Source: Mycobacterium sp. AZCC_0083 | GTDB taxonomy: Bacteria > Actinomycetota > Actinomycetes > Mycobacteriales > Mycobacteriaceae | NCBI RefSeq assembly: GCF_014202335.1 | Contig: NZ_JACHGP010000004.1 | Coordinates: 445,451 to 509,450, forward strand | Length of the DNA stretch: 64,000 nt | Direction: 5' to 3' | In this document: in pieces, positions 31,903-40,027 of the stretch | Position numbering within the stretch: the first letter of the stretch is position 1 | How the letters are laid out: every line of letters begins with the position of its first letter | The notes under the pieces: generated by a model | Database searches by the model: none | Told to the model about the DNA's origin: nothing | Seen by the model: the letters and a program-made list of their open reading frames with translations, nothing else | Program-made: the position numbers and the translations under genes

Positions 31903-32598
31903 GTGCGCGTGTTCGCGGCCTGTGCGGCGGCGGCGGTGTGTGCGGCCTGCGGCGCGTCTGACGCGCCCCCACCCACGGCCGGGTCACCGGAGCCGTCGTC
32001 ACGGCCGTCGGCGATCAATCTCGCCGACGTCGCCCGGGTCCGTGGCGACCTGCCCGCCGGCTACGAGATCGCCGACCTGGTCGGGCGCGCCGCGCCGCTG
32101 GCGTTCTGGGGTTTCGGTCCGCAATGGGTCGCCGACCCGCCGCAGTGCGGGGCGCTGTCCGATCCTCCCGTCGACGGCGCCACGATCCGTGGCTGGTCGG
32201 GGTCGGGACCAGGCGGCATCGTGTACGTAGTGGCGGCGTCTTTCGGAGGGCAGGAGCGGAGCGACCCGGGAAATGTCAGCGGGACGGTTGTCGACCCCGC
32301 GGTGCTAGGCGAGTGCGGCACGTCGACGTTGACCGCCGGACACACCAGCGGCACGGTGACGACGGTCGAGGCGCCCGCCATCGACGCTGCGACGACGCTT
32401 GGCCTCCGCACGGAAACCACCACCGTCGTCGAGGGCGGCACCGAAACCCATTCCCACGCAGACACGTTCACCGCCTACTTCGAGGGATACACCGCGTACG
32501 TGACGGTGGTGACCGACCCAGGCTCGTCGGGTCCCGTGCTCGATGCCGACTTCGCCGCGGCGCTGTTGGTCAAGACGGTGGCCGCGCTGCGAGGCTGA
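31903..32598 (+). CDS. DUF5642-like mycobacterial lipoprotein
   Basis: 231 residues. Signal peptide and lipobox at the N-terminus (FAACAAAAVCAACGAS, Cys16 likely lipidated), a short Pro/Ser linker, then a domain LPAGYEIADLVGRAAPLAFW that continues into beta structure and ends LLVKTVAALRG. DUF5642 lipoproteins occur in tandem in mycobacteria (Rv0999 region); function unknown. Start GTG 31903, TTG or leaderless initiation not excluded. Followed by a second copy. Confidence 0.75.
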   Translation: MRVFAACAAAAVCAACGASDAPPPTAGSPEPSSRPSAINLADVARVRGDLPAGYEIADLVGRAAPLAFWGFGPQWVADPPQCGALSDPPVDGATIRGWSGSGPGGIVYVVAASFGGQERSDPGNVSGTVVDPAVLGECGTSTLTAGHTSGTVTTVEAPAIDAATTLGLRTETTTVVEGGTETHSHADTFTAYFEGYTAYVTVVTDPGSSGPVLDADFAAALLVKTVAALRG

Positions 32599-32627
32599 GC
32601 GCACCCGGTGCAGGTAGATTGGCGGCG

Positions 32628-33287
32628 ATGCTCAGGACGCTGTTCGCCGTGGCATGCGCCGCTCTATTGGCCGCCTGCTCCAGCGGTGAACCGACCGCAG
32701 CCGACGTCCCCGACGACATCTCGCACGTCCTCGACGTCAAGTCGACCTTCGGGCCGGATTTCAAGGTCACCACCGTCGCGCCGACCGGCATCGACCCGCG
32801 CATCCTTGCGCCGCAGACCCTTCCGCCAGGAGTGAAGTTCGAACCGGCCGACTGCGCAAAGTTCGCGGCGGGCCTGGCCCTTCCAGCCGGTCTGAAGGGA
32901 AACATGGCGGCCACGACGGCGGAGGGGGAGGGCAACCGGTTCATCGCGATCGCGGTCGAGACCTCAGAACCGGTGCCGTTGACCGACCCCGGGCAGGCCT
33001 GCCAAAAGGTGGGTTTCGCAGGCCCGGGGTCGCGCGGTCTCGTCGAGGTCGCTGAATCGCCCACGATCGACGGCGCGCGCACGCTCGGCACCCACCGCGT
33101 CGTGCAGACCGTGGTCAACGGCAAGCCGGCCAGTGGCGAGCTCTACAACTACGTGGCCAGCTTCGGCAGCATTCTGGTGATCGTGACGGCCAACCCGCTG
33201 GTGCAGCCCAATCAGCCCGTCGCCCCGGTCAACACGCAGCGGGCCCGCGATCTGCTGGCCGCCGCGGTGGCCGCGGTACGCGGCTGA
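32628..33287 (+). CDS. DUF5642-like lipoprotein, second copy
   Basis: 219 residues. Lipobox LLAACS (Cys17), then a domain with LPPGVKFEPADCAKFAAGLA, TIDGARTLGTHRVVQTVVNG and the terminal DLLAAAVAAVRG, sharing the end pattern TVAALRG/AVAAVRG and the overall layout with the preceding gene. A tandem duplication is likely. Start ATG 32628; the frame stays open upstream over the first copy. Confidence 0.75.
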   Translation: MLRTLFAVACAALLAACSSGEPTAADVPDDISHVLDVKSTFGPDFKVTTVAPTGIDPRILAPQTLPPGVKFEPADCAKFAAGLALPAGLKGNMAATTAEGEGNRFIAIAVETSEPVPLTDPGQACQKVGFAGPGSRGLVEVAESPTIDGARTLGTHRVVQTVVNGKPASGELYNYVASFGSILVIVTANPLVQPNQPVAPVNTQRARDLLAAAVAAVRG

Positions 33288-33289
33288 GC

Positions 33290-33886
33290 TCAGCGCACGT
33301 CGCGCGGGCGGTACTGAATGCTGATCCGCGGGCCGGTCGGCCTGGCCGTCTTCGGCACCGCATGCTCCCAGGTGCGCTGGCAGGAGCCGCCCATCACCAA
33401 CAGGTCGCCGTGGCCCTGCGGTAGCCGCAGCGACCTCCCGCCGCCGCGGGGCCGCATTGCGAAAACCCTTGTCGCGCCGAGCGTGACGATGGCCACCATG
33501 GTGTCCTCGGTGCTGCTGCGGCCGATGGTGTCACCGTGCCAGGCCACGCTGTCGGCGCCGTCGCGGTAGAGGCACAGGCCCGCTGAGGTGAACGGCTCGC
33601 CGAGTTCCCCGGCGTAGATGTCGTTGAGGCGGACGCGCAGCTTGGCGATGGCGGGGTGCGGTGCGGGCTCGGAGCCGAGGTCGTGGAAGCTGACCAGCCG
33701 TGGCACGTCGAGCACGCGGTCGTACATCTGTCTGCGCTCGGCGCGCCACGGGATCGACGCCTCGAGTTCGTCGAACAGCGTGTCGTGGTCGGTGAGCCAG
33801 CCGGATCGCACGTCGATCCACGCGCCGTCGCCCAGCGAGCGCCGTTCGGCATGGTCGAAAAGCGACCCTTGAACCGTCAAGGACAC
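33290..33886 (-). CDS. alkB: AlkB-type alpha-ketoglutarate-dependent dioxygenase
   Basis: 198 residues. Fe(II) ligands WHGDTIG (HxD) and the distal His in TWEHAVPK, the 2-oxoglutarate-binding Arg in RISIQYRPR, and LCLYRDGADSVAWHGD as the N-terminal part of the jelly roll. AlkB enzymes reverse 1-methyladenine and 3-methylcytosine damage. It matches Rv1000c. Start ATG 33886; its stop is 2 nt from the convergent lipoprotein stop. Confidence 0.92.
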   Translation of the reverse strand: MSLTVQGSLFDHAERRSLGDGAWIDVRSGWLTDHDTLFDELEASIPWRAERRQMYDRVLDVPRLVSFHDLGSEPAPHPAIAKLRVRLNDIYAGELGEPFTSAGLCLYRDGADSVAWHGDTIGRSSTEDTMVAIVTLGATRVFAMRPRGGGRSLRLPQGHGDLLVMGGSCQRTWEHAVPKTARPTGPRISIQYRPRDVR

Positions 33887-33916
33887 GATCGAATGTTATC
33901 GCACAGGCGTTCGAAT

Positions 33917-34348
33917 TTATAGGTTGGCCGCGCCAGGGCCGCGCTCGGCCATGACGTCGCCGGGGTTCGCCAGAAGGCACGTCTTCAGGCTCAGACAGCC
34001 GCAGCCGATGCATCCGGCCAGGTTGTCGCGCAATCGCTGCAGGTGCAGGATCCGCTCGTCGATGTCCCCGCGCCAGCCGGCCGACAGCCGGGCCCAGTCC
34101 TTGCTTGTCGGAACCCGGTTGGTCGGCAGCGTGGACAGCGCATCGCGGATCCGCGCCAGTGGGATGCCGAGGCGCTGCGACATGCGGATGAACGCCACCC
34201 GCCGCAGGGTTTCGCGAGGGTAGCGGCGTTGATTGCCCGACGTGCGCCTGCTGTGGATGAGGCCTTCGCGTTCGTAGAAGTGCAGCGCAGACACTGCAAC
34301 GCCGCTGCGGTGTGCCATCTCGCCGGGCGTCAATTCGGCCAACTCCAT
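33917..34348 (-). CDS. soxR: Redox-sensing MerR-family regulator SoxR
   Basis: 143 residues. MerR helix-turn-helix at the N-terminus ([20 protein letters not shown]), a dimer helix, and the [2Fe-2S] cluster motif [12 protein letters not shown] (CX2CXCX5C) at about residues 112-123. In actinobacteria SoxR responds to redox-active compounds such as quinones and phenazines. Start ATG 34348 appears leaderless: a TACGGT box lies 7 nt upstream and is inside the SoxR box, implying autoregulation. Confidence 0.95.
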   Translation of the reverse strand: MELAELTPGEMAHRSGVAVSALHFYEREGLIHSRRTSGNQRRYPRETLRRVAFIRMSQRLGIPLARIRDALSTLPTNRVPTSKDWARLSAGWRGDIDERILHLQRLRDNLAGCIGCGCLSLKTCLLANPGDVMAERGPGAANL

Positions 34349-34350
34349 GA

Positions 34351-34368
34351 CCTCAACCGTAGTTGAGG
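34351..34368. promoter_or_regulatory. SoxR box between soxR and arcA
   Basis: CCTCAAC-CGTA-GTTGAGG is a perfect 7-bp inverted repeat with a 4-nt centre, close to the E. coli SoxR box CCTCAAGTTAACTTGAGG. The soxR -10 (TACGGT on the minus strand, 34361-34356) lies inside it. On the plus strand a second TACGGT (34383-34388) lies 7 nt before the arcA ATG, so the box occupies the -35 region of arcA. Confidence 0.85.
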
Positions 34369-34395
34369 TGGCGAATTGACGTTACGGTGCTAGAC

Positions 34396-35601
34396 ATGAC
34401 GGATCCGGTGCTGGGCTCCAACTCCGAGGTAGGCACGCTGCGGGTGGTGATCCTGCACCGTCCTGGTGCCGAACTTCAGCGCCTGACGCCGCAGAACAAT
34501 GACACGCTGCTGTTCGACGGGCTGCCCTGGGTCGCAAGGGCTCAGGAGGAACACGACGCGTTCGCCGACCTGCTTCGCTCCCGCGGGGTCGAGGTGCTGC
34601 TGCTCTCCGATCTCCTCACCGAGGCGTTGAACAGCGGGGCGGCCAGGATGCACGGGATCTCCGCGGCCGTGGATTCGCGGCGCCTTGGTTTGCCTCTGGC
34701 CCAGGAACTTTCGGTCTACCTGCGAACACTGGAGGCCGCACCGCTGGCCCGCGTGCTGATGGCAGGCATGACGTTCAACGAGTTGCCGTTCGGCGAGAGC
34801 GAACTGTCGCTGGTACGCCGGATGCACCATGGTGCGGACTTCGTCATCGATCCGCTGCCGAATCTGCTGTTCACCCGCGACTCGTCGTTCTGGATCGGGG
34901 CACGGGTGGCGATCACGTCGCTCGCCCTGCCCGCGCGGATCCGCGAGACGTCGTTGACCGACCTGATCTATGCACACCACCCACGATTCCGGGGCGTTCG
35001 ACGGGCCTACGAGTCGCGGTCTGCGCCGGTCGAGGGCGGCGACGTGCTGCTGCTTGCGCCGGGAGTCGTGGCGGTCGGCGTGGGGGAGCGGACCACGCCA
35101 GCGGGTGCGGAGGCGTTGGCGCGCAGCCTGTTCGACGACGAACTCGCCCATACCGTGCTCGCGGTGCCGATCGCCCAGGAACGCGCGCAGATGCACCTCG
35201 ACACCGTCTGCACGATGGTCGACACCGACGCGGTCGTAATGTATCCCAACATCGTCGACTCGTTGTCCGCGTTCACCATTCGCCGTTCCTCCGGTGGTGT
35301 CACGATCGATCGCGCCGCCCCGTTCGTGCAAGCCGCCGCCGATGCGATGGGAATTGGCAAGCTCCGGGTCATCGACACCGGGCTGGACCCCGTCACCGCC
35401 GAGCGTGAGCAATGGGACGACGGCAACAACACACTGGCCTTGGCGCCGGGTGTGGTGGTGGCCTACGAACGCAATGCGGAGACCAATGCGCGCCTCGAGG
35501 ATTCCGGCATCGAGGTGCTGCGGATCTCGGCGTCGGAGTTGGGCACGGGTCGCGGTGGGCCACGCTGCATGTCGTGCCCCGCTGCCAGGGACCCGCTGTA
35601 G
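34396..35601 (+). CDS. arcA: Arginine deiminase
   Basis: 401 residues. It hydrolyses L-arginine to citrulline and ammonia. Family residues: [20 protein letters not shown] with [29 protein letters not shown], and the catalytic Cys in [12 protein letters not shown] at the C-terminus. It matches Rv1001. There is no arcB/arcC partner nearby, so a full deiminase pathway is not encoded here. Start ATG 34396, leaderless; controlled region shared with soxR. Confidence 0.95.
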   Translation: MTDPVLGSNSEVGTLRVVILHRPGAELQRLTPQNNDTLLFDGLPWVARAQEEHDAFADLLRSRGVEVLLLSDLLTEALNSGAARMHGISAAVDSRRLGLPLAQELSVYLRTLEAAPLARVLMAGMTFNELPFGESELSLVRRMHHGADFVIDPLPNLLFTRDSSFWIGARVAITSLALPARIRETSLTDLIYAHHPRFRGVRRAYESRSAPVEGGDVLLLAPGVVAVGVGERTTPAGAEALARSLFDDELAHTVLAVPIAQERAQMHLDTVCTMVDTDAVVMYPNIVDSLSAFTIRRSSGGVTIDRAAPFVQAAADAMGIGKLRVIDTGLDPVTAEREQWDDGNNTLALAPGVVVAYERNAETNARLEDSGIEVLRISASELGTGRGGPRCMSCPAARDPL

Positions 35602-35641
35602 CCGCGGCGTGCGAACTCCTCCAAGCCCGTATCGTTGACAC

Positions 35642-36187
35642 GTGGTGAGGCAACTGCCGAACGTCGACAGCCTCGACCGAGCGATCATCGATCAGTTGAG
35701 GATCGACGGGCGCCGAGGTTTCGGGGAGATCGGCCGGACCGTCGGGCTATCCGAAGCGACTGTGCGGCAACGCTATCGACGGTTACAGCGGCTCGGCGTC
35801 ATTCAGGTAATCGGCATGTCCGATGCGGTCCGGGTGGGCGAACTGGCGGTACACCTCGCGATTCGCGTCCGCGGAGTCCCGGTCGCGATGGTGGCTCGGC
35901 AATTGGCGCGGATGCCCGAAATCAAATACGTGGGCTCGTGCTCGGGCCCATACGATCTGATCACCGATGCGCAATGCTCAGACCTCCAACATCTGAGTCA
36001 GCTGCTCACCGACCGCGTCCGGCGAGTACAGGGCATCGCACACGCCGAAGCGCTGACGGTGCTGGAAGTCATGAAGGATTCCTACCTGTGGGCCGGATTC
36101 CGGGACGCGGGCACCGTCGGACGGCCCGTCATCCGTCGAGGTCCTGCCCAAGACTCTGGCCAAGCCCCGACCACGAATAGTCCTTGA
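35642..36187 (+). CDS. Lrp/AsnC-family transcriptional regulator
   Basis: 181 residues. N-terminal winged helix (IIDQLRIDGRRGFGEIGRTV then GLSEATVRQRYRRLQRLGVI) and C-terminal RAM ligand-binding domain. The last 20 residues, beyond the usual domain, are Pro/Gly-rich. The effector is unknown. Start GTG 35642 with TATCGT 6 nt upstream (leaderless). Its 3' end overlaps the next, convergent Lrp gene by 59 nt. Confidence 0.9.
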   Translation: MVRQLPNVDSLDRAIIDQLRIDGRRGFGEIGRTVGLSEATVRQRYRRLQRLGVIQVIGMSDAVRVGELAVHLAIRVRGVPVAMVARQLARMPEIKYVGSCSGPYDLITDAQCSDLQHLSQLLTDRVRRVQGIAHAEALTVLEVMKDSYLWAGFRDAGTVGRPVIRRGPAQDSGQAPTTNSP

Positions 36188-36596
36188 AGATCTCCAGCAC
36201 GACGAGTTGTTCGACGTTCGCAATGCCAGGCAACCGCCTCACGTCGTCGAGCAGCTGCACCAGTTGATCGATGTCGCGGCACGTCGCTTCGACGAAGATG
36301 TCGTGACCCCCTGCGCATAGCGCCACGTGGTTGACCATCGGCATGTCACGCAGCATCGCGGCGACGGCCCTCGGCGTGAGGTCTTGTGTGCGAATCAGAA
36401 GCCGAAGGGCCTGATGGCCGAGCGACTGCGGATCGCAGAGCGCGACGATGGTCAGGATTCCGGCCTCTTGGAGCCGCGCGACGTGGTTGCGCACGGTCGT
36501 CTCCGATACGCCTAGCTCGGCCGCTAACGCCGAGTATGGCCGACGACCATCCCGGCCGAGAAGCCGCAACAGATCCCGATCGAGGTCACCGATCAC
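36129..36596 (-). CDS. Lrp/AsnC-family regulator at the end of the ABC/BKACE operon
   Basis: 155 residues. Winged helix (LLGRDGRRPYSALAAELGVS, ETTVRNHVARLQEAGI) and RAM domain. It starts (GTG 36596) 12 nt after the BKACE stop, so it is the last gene of the eight-gene operon and a likely local regulator; many catabolic operons carry an Lrp gene of this kind. A second, convergent Lrp gene overlaps its 3' end. Confidence 0.9.
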   Translation of the reverse strand: MIGDLDRDLLRLLGRDGRRPYSALAAELGVSETTVRNHVARLQEAGILTIVALCDPQSLGHQALRLLIRTQDLTPRAVAAMLRDMPMVNHVALCAGGHDIFVEATCRDIDQLVQLLDDVRRLPGIANVEQLVVLEIFKDYSWSGLGQSLGQDLDG

Positions 36597-36608
36597 CGTG
36601 CCATCATG

Positions 36609-37358
36609 TCAAACCACTCTGCTGCGCACGGCGGCCTCGGTCATCTGAGCTTCGCTGATGGCGGCCTGCACTAGGGCGACGTTGTCCCCCGCGACTGTCC
36701 CGTCGGGTAGTTCGACGCCGTCCTCGAAGCCGATCCGGACCTGAGCACCGTCCTCGATCGCCGCCCGGAAGACGGGCCAGACGGTCGGCCCATCGCCGTG
36801 GTACAGCAACGGACACCGGACACCAGCCGCGCGAATGAGATCGCGTGCGTCACGGCACACGCTCACGGCCCCATCCGGGTCGAGACCTTGCGGTTCGATC
36901 AGAATGCGGACGTTGCGGTGCAGGGTTCTGGAGTCCAGCAGGGCGGGGACGTCGTCCAATGACCAGACGGCACTCTCGAGTTCGATGCCGCGGTCCACCA
37001 GCAGTGACGCGGCTTCGTCGGCACCATCCTCGCTGAAGGTCACCGCAACGAAGTCAGGGAACACCGACCATTGGCTGATCTTCGCCAATCGGTCTGCCTG
37101 GCCGTCGCACGTCCAAAGGCCCGCGGTGGTACCCACGGACAGTCCTGGGGCGCCCCGCCGAACTGCTTGCACCAGTGCGGCGATGTCGTCGGCTGCGATC
37201 GACTGCTTGCCGTCCGCCCCGAACGTGTGGGTGTGCACCACGTCTGCGCCCGCGGCGACGGTCCGCAGGGAGTCCTCGACGATCTCATCCAGGCGCAAGG
37301 GCACCGCGGGATGGTCGGCGCGGCTGAGGCCTCCGTTGATCGCGGCCTTGAGAAACAT
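36609..37358 (-). CDS. BKACE/DUF849 beta-keto acid cleavage enzyme, short form
   Basis: 249 residues, a little short for the family. The metal motif VHTHTFGADG (His42, His44) and the later IGFEDGVELPDG with the conserved Glu are visible. BKACE enzymes cleave a beta-keto acid with acetyl-CoA, giving acetoacetate and a CoA ester (Kce in lysine fermentation is the founding case). The partner importer and hydrolases suggest the product of catabolism of an imported amine is the keto acid. Start ATG 37358 with AAGGGAA upstream. Confidence 0.82.
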   Translation of the reverse strand: MFLKAAINGGLSRADHPAVPLRLDEIVEDSLRTVAAGADVVHTHTFGADGKQSIAADDIAALVQAVRRGAPGLSVGTTAGLWTCDGQADRLAKISQWSVFPDFVAVTFSEDGADEAASLLVDRGIELESAVWSLDDVPALLDSRTLHRNVRILIEPQGLDPDGAVSVCRDARDLIRAAGVRCPLLYHGDGPTVWPVFRAAIEDGAQVRIGFEDGVELPDGTVAGDNVALVQAAISEAQMTEAAVRSRVV

Positions 37359-37367
37359 ACATTCCCT

Positions 37368-38063
37368 TCAGTTTTCCGAATCAAGGTCAGAGCGAAACAC
37401 GCTGTGTCGCTCGATGTTCGCGGTTGCGCCCGTCAGGTCGCCAAGGCGTGCGCCCGCGCGGATGGCGTCGATCAATGCCGGTTCTTCTTCGTCGTCGACC
37501 TCGACGGTCTTCACGAGGCGTTGCAGCGTCTCCGCCGACGCGACCAACACGCCGTTCTCGTCGGCGAGCACGATGTCGCCCGTCAGCACGTGCTGACCGC
37601 CACACACGATGGGCTGATAGATGCTCCCGACGCCCGTGTCCTCCAGCTTGGTCGTCAGCAGGCTGGTGCCGCGGGCGTAGACGGGCAGGCCGATGCGCCG
37701 GAGTTCGTCGATGTCGGTACAGACGCCATCGACGACCACCGCTGCCGCACCGCGTGCGCGAATCGCCTCCGTGACCACCTCGCCGAGCGGCGCGTGTCGT
37801 CGATCGCCGCCAGTGTCGACGAGGAGCACGTCGCCGGGTTCCAGGTCGCTCACGACGTGGTGCAGGTTGCTCGAATCGGTTGGCGTGGTGCGCACCGTGA
37901 CGGCGCGACCCGCCACCTTGCCCTGCCCGACGAGCCGGCGGATTCCCGTGTCGAGGAACCCCTCTTCGAGGTAGTGGCCGATGGTCGGATAGGCGAGGGC
38001 ACGCAGCCGGTCGACAAGGTCGGGTGCGACCGGGGCTGGGCGCCGGCCGATCGTGATTGCCAC
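37368..38063 (-). CDS. RraA-family protein (HMG/CHA aldolase-like) with altered Arg site
   Basis: 231 residues with an RraA-like fold: LVDTGGDRRHAPLGEVVTEA (cofactor loop) and AAVVVDGVCTDIDELRRIGL (the metal-site segment). In HMG/CHA aldolases this segment is normally DGxxRD; here Thr116 stands where Arg is expected and Asp117 is kept. Hence aldolase activity is uncertain; it may be an RNase E-regulator-like or other hydrolase. Start ATG 38063, 3 nt after the nitrilase stop. Confidence 0.78.
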   Translation of the reverse strand: MAITIGRRPAPVAPDLVDRLRALAYPTIGHYLEEGFLDTGIRRLVGQGKVAGRAVTVRTTPTDSSNLHHVVSDLEPGDVLLVDTGGDRRHAPLGEVVTEAIRARGAAAVVVDGVCTDIDELRRIGLPVYARGTSLLTTKLEDTGVGSIYQPIVCGGQHVLTGDIVLADENGVLVASAETLQRLVKTVEVDDEEEPALIDAIRAGARLGDLTGATANIERHSVFRSDLDSEN

Positions 38064-38066
38064 GGT

Positions 38067-38858
38067 TCAGCTCCCGTTGATCATGATGCGGCGGTTCAGC
38101 AGAACCGGAAGGGCGTAGCGCGCCTCGTCGAGCCGTTCCTTGCTGACCTCCGCGTGGATCGCCGCGATGGGTTCGTCGCCGAGTTGGTCGAGGACCTGCC
38201 CCATCGGGTCGACGACCGTGCTGACGCCGATGCACTCCGGGCTGCTCGATCCGACACCAATGACCCAGCAGGTGTTTTCGATGGCGCGCGCACGCAACAA
38301 CGTCAGCCAGTGATCGACCTTCAGCGGACCCGACATCCAGGCGGCCGACACCAGCAGCGTGTCGGCGCCCAGCTCGACGAGCGCACGAGCAAGCTCGGGG
38401 AACCTCAGGTCGTAGCAGTTCAGCAGCCCGAAGACCGTGCCGTTGATCGCGAACACGGTTGGCTTGACCTCGCCACGCATCACGTAGCTCGACTCCCGGT
38501 AGGAGAAGGCGTCGTACAGGTGCATCTTGCGATAGGTGGCGACCAGCGCCCCTGTGCGGTCGGACACCACGATCGTGTTGTAGGGCAGGCCGGAGCTGCC
38601 GGGCTCGTATCCCGGGGCGACGATGCCAATCCCGGTGGCCTTGGACAGATCACGGATGAACTCGGTGAACGGCAGCCACTCCGCGGTTGCGATGTCGCCG
38701 AGCGGCGTCGAGGCCTCGGAGGCCAAGACCATCGCCTCCTCGGGCAGCACCAGTAGGTCTGAACCCGCTTCTACCGCACTGCGTGCGAGTGCTTCGATGG
38801 ACGTGCGGTTGGCCGCGAGGTCTGCGGTGGGCGCGAACTGGCCCAGGGTGATCTTCAC
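38067..38858 (-). CDS. Nitrilase-superfamily carbon-nitrogen hydrolase
   Basis: 263 residues. Catalytic triad Glu40 or Glu41 (LVLPEEAMVL), Lys111 (YRKMHLYDAFSY) and Cys148 (LLNCYDLRFPELARAL). The superfamily includes amidases, N-carbamoylputrescine amidase, omega-amidase and nitrilases; LLNCYDLRFPE and YRKMHLYD are closest to omega-amidase/amidase branches. Start GTG 38858 with GGAG 8 nt upstream; the open frame continues upstream inside the ATPase gene to 39941. Confidence 0.9.
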   Translation of the reverse strand: MKITLGQFAPTADLAANRTSIEALARSAVEAGSDLLVLPEEAMVLASEASTPLGDIATAEWLPFTEFIRDLSKATGIGIVAPGYEPGSSGLPYNTIVVSDRTGALVATYRKMHLYDAFSYRESSYVMRGEVKPTVFAINGTVFGLLNCYDLRFPELARALVELGADTLLVSAAWMSGPLKVDHWLTLLRARAIENTCWVIGVGSSSPECIGVSTVVDPMGQVLDQLGDEPIAAIHAEVSKERLDEARYALPVLLNRRIMINGS

Positions 38859-38872
38859 TTCTTGAACTCCGC

Positions 38873-40027
38873 TCAATTCTTGGTGACGAGGCGGGCACGG
38901 TGCGCCGGCCACGTGACGTGTACCGGTGCACCTGCTGCCGCGGACTCGAGATCTTCGGGAAGGGTGGTGAGGCTGGCGGTCAGCGGATGGTCGCCAAGCG
39001 ACAGCCGCAATAGCCACTGGTTTCCGAGATAGACCTTGTCGACGAGCGTGGCGGCGAGCCAGCCGTCGCCTTCCGGATACGCAGCGACGTCGATCATCTC
39101 GGGCCGCACGGCGAGCTCGAGATCGGTGCCCTCCAGCTCGGCGGCGTGCGGTGCGGGAGCCGGGCCGACGCCGTCGATGGACACGATCAACGATCCGCGG
39201 GAATCCCCGATGACGTTCACCGGCAAGAGATTGCACGTGCCGATGAATCGGGCGACGAAGGCGTTGGCGGGCTCCTCGTAGATCTCGCGCGGTGTACCGA
39301 TCTGCTGGACGACACCCGCATTCATCACTGCGATGCGGTCCGACATCGTCAGGGCTTCTTCCTGATCGTGCGTGACGTAGACGAAGGTGATGCCGACCTC
39401 TCGCTGCAGCCTGGTCAGCTCGAACTGCATCTGCTTGCGCAGCTGCTGATCGAGCGCACCGAGTGGCTCGTCGAGCAGCACGACCGACGGATTGGACACG
39501 ATGGCACGGGCAAGTGCGACGCGCTGACGCTGGCCGCCGGAGAGTTGATCCGGCTTGCGATGTATGAAGTCCTCCATCCGGACCAGCGAAAGCGACCTCC
39601 GGACAATGGAATCCAGAGACTCGCCGCCGAAGGAAGAGGGCAGGTTCTTGCCCTTCTTGCCGTAGCGGACCTTCAGCTCGAACGCAACGTTGTCGTAGAC
39701 GTCGAGATGAGGAAACAGTGCATAGCTCTGGAACAGCATGTTCAGGTCGCGCTTGCGGGTCGGCTGGTCGCGCACGTCGTTCCCGTCCAGTAGGACGGCA
39801 CCGTCGGACGGCGTCTCGAACCCGGCGATCATGCGCATGAGCGTCGTCTTCCCGCACCCCGAGGGGCCAAGGATCGAGAAGAACTCGTTTCGCCCGATGG
39901 TCAGATCGGTGGGCTGAACTGCCCAGCCCTCGTTGAAACACTTGCTCACGCCGATCAATTGGATGGCCGGCGGAGCGGCGTCAACCGGCGTCGCTTCTAC
40001 TGCTGGCATGTCAGCCACCTCGATCAC
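38873..40027 (-). CDS. ABC importer ATPase, polyamine type (PotA-like)
   Basis: 384 residues. Walker A GPSGCGKTT (residues 54-62), LSGGQRQRVALARAIV signature, Walker B VVLLDEPLGALD, and a C-terminal TOBE domain (PVNVIGDSRGSLIVSIDGVG). It energises import of spermidine/putrescine-like substrates. Start GTG 40027 is chosen because it overlaps the SBP stop by GTGA; ATG 40048 is also possible. Second of four transport genes in the operon. Confidence 0.92.
   Translation of the reverse strand: MIEVADMPAVEATPVDAAPPAIQLIGVSKCFNEGWAVQPTDLTIGRNEFFSILGPSGCGKTTLMRMIAGFETPSDGAVLLDGNDVRDQPTRKRDLNMLFQSYALFPHLDVYDNVAFELKVRYGKKGKNLPSSFGGESLDSIVRRSLSLVRMEDFIHRKPDQLSGGQRQRVALARAIVSNPSVVLLDEPLGALDQQLRKQMQFELTRLQREVGITFVYVTHDQEEALTMSDRIAVMNAGVVQQIGTPREIYEEPANAFVARFIGTCNLLPVNVIGDSRGSLIVSIDGVGPAPAPHAAELEGTDLELAVRPEMIDVAAYPEGDGWLAATLVDKVYLGNQWLLRLSLGDHPLTASLTTLPEDLESAAAGAPVHVTWPAHRARLVTKN

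Noticed and set aside
37071..38756. 561-residue plus-strand open frame over BKACE, RraA-like and nitrilase genes
   Set aside because: It is antisense to three recognised enzymes and shows no domain; a GC-rich shadow.
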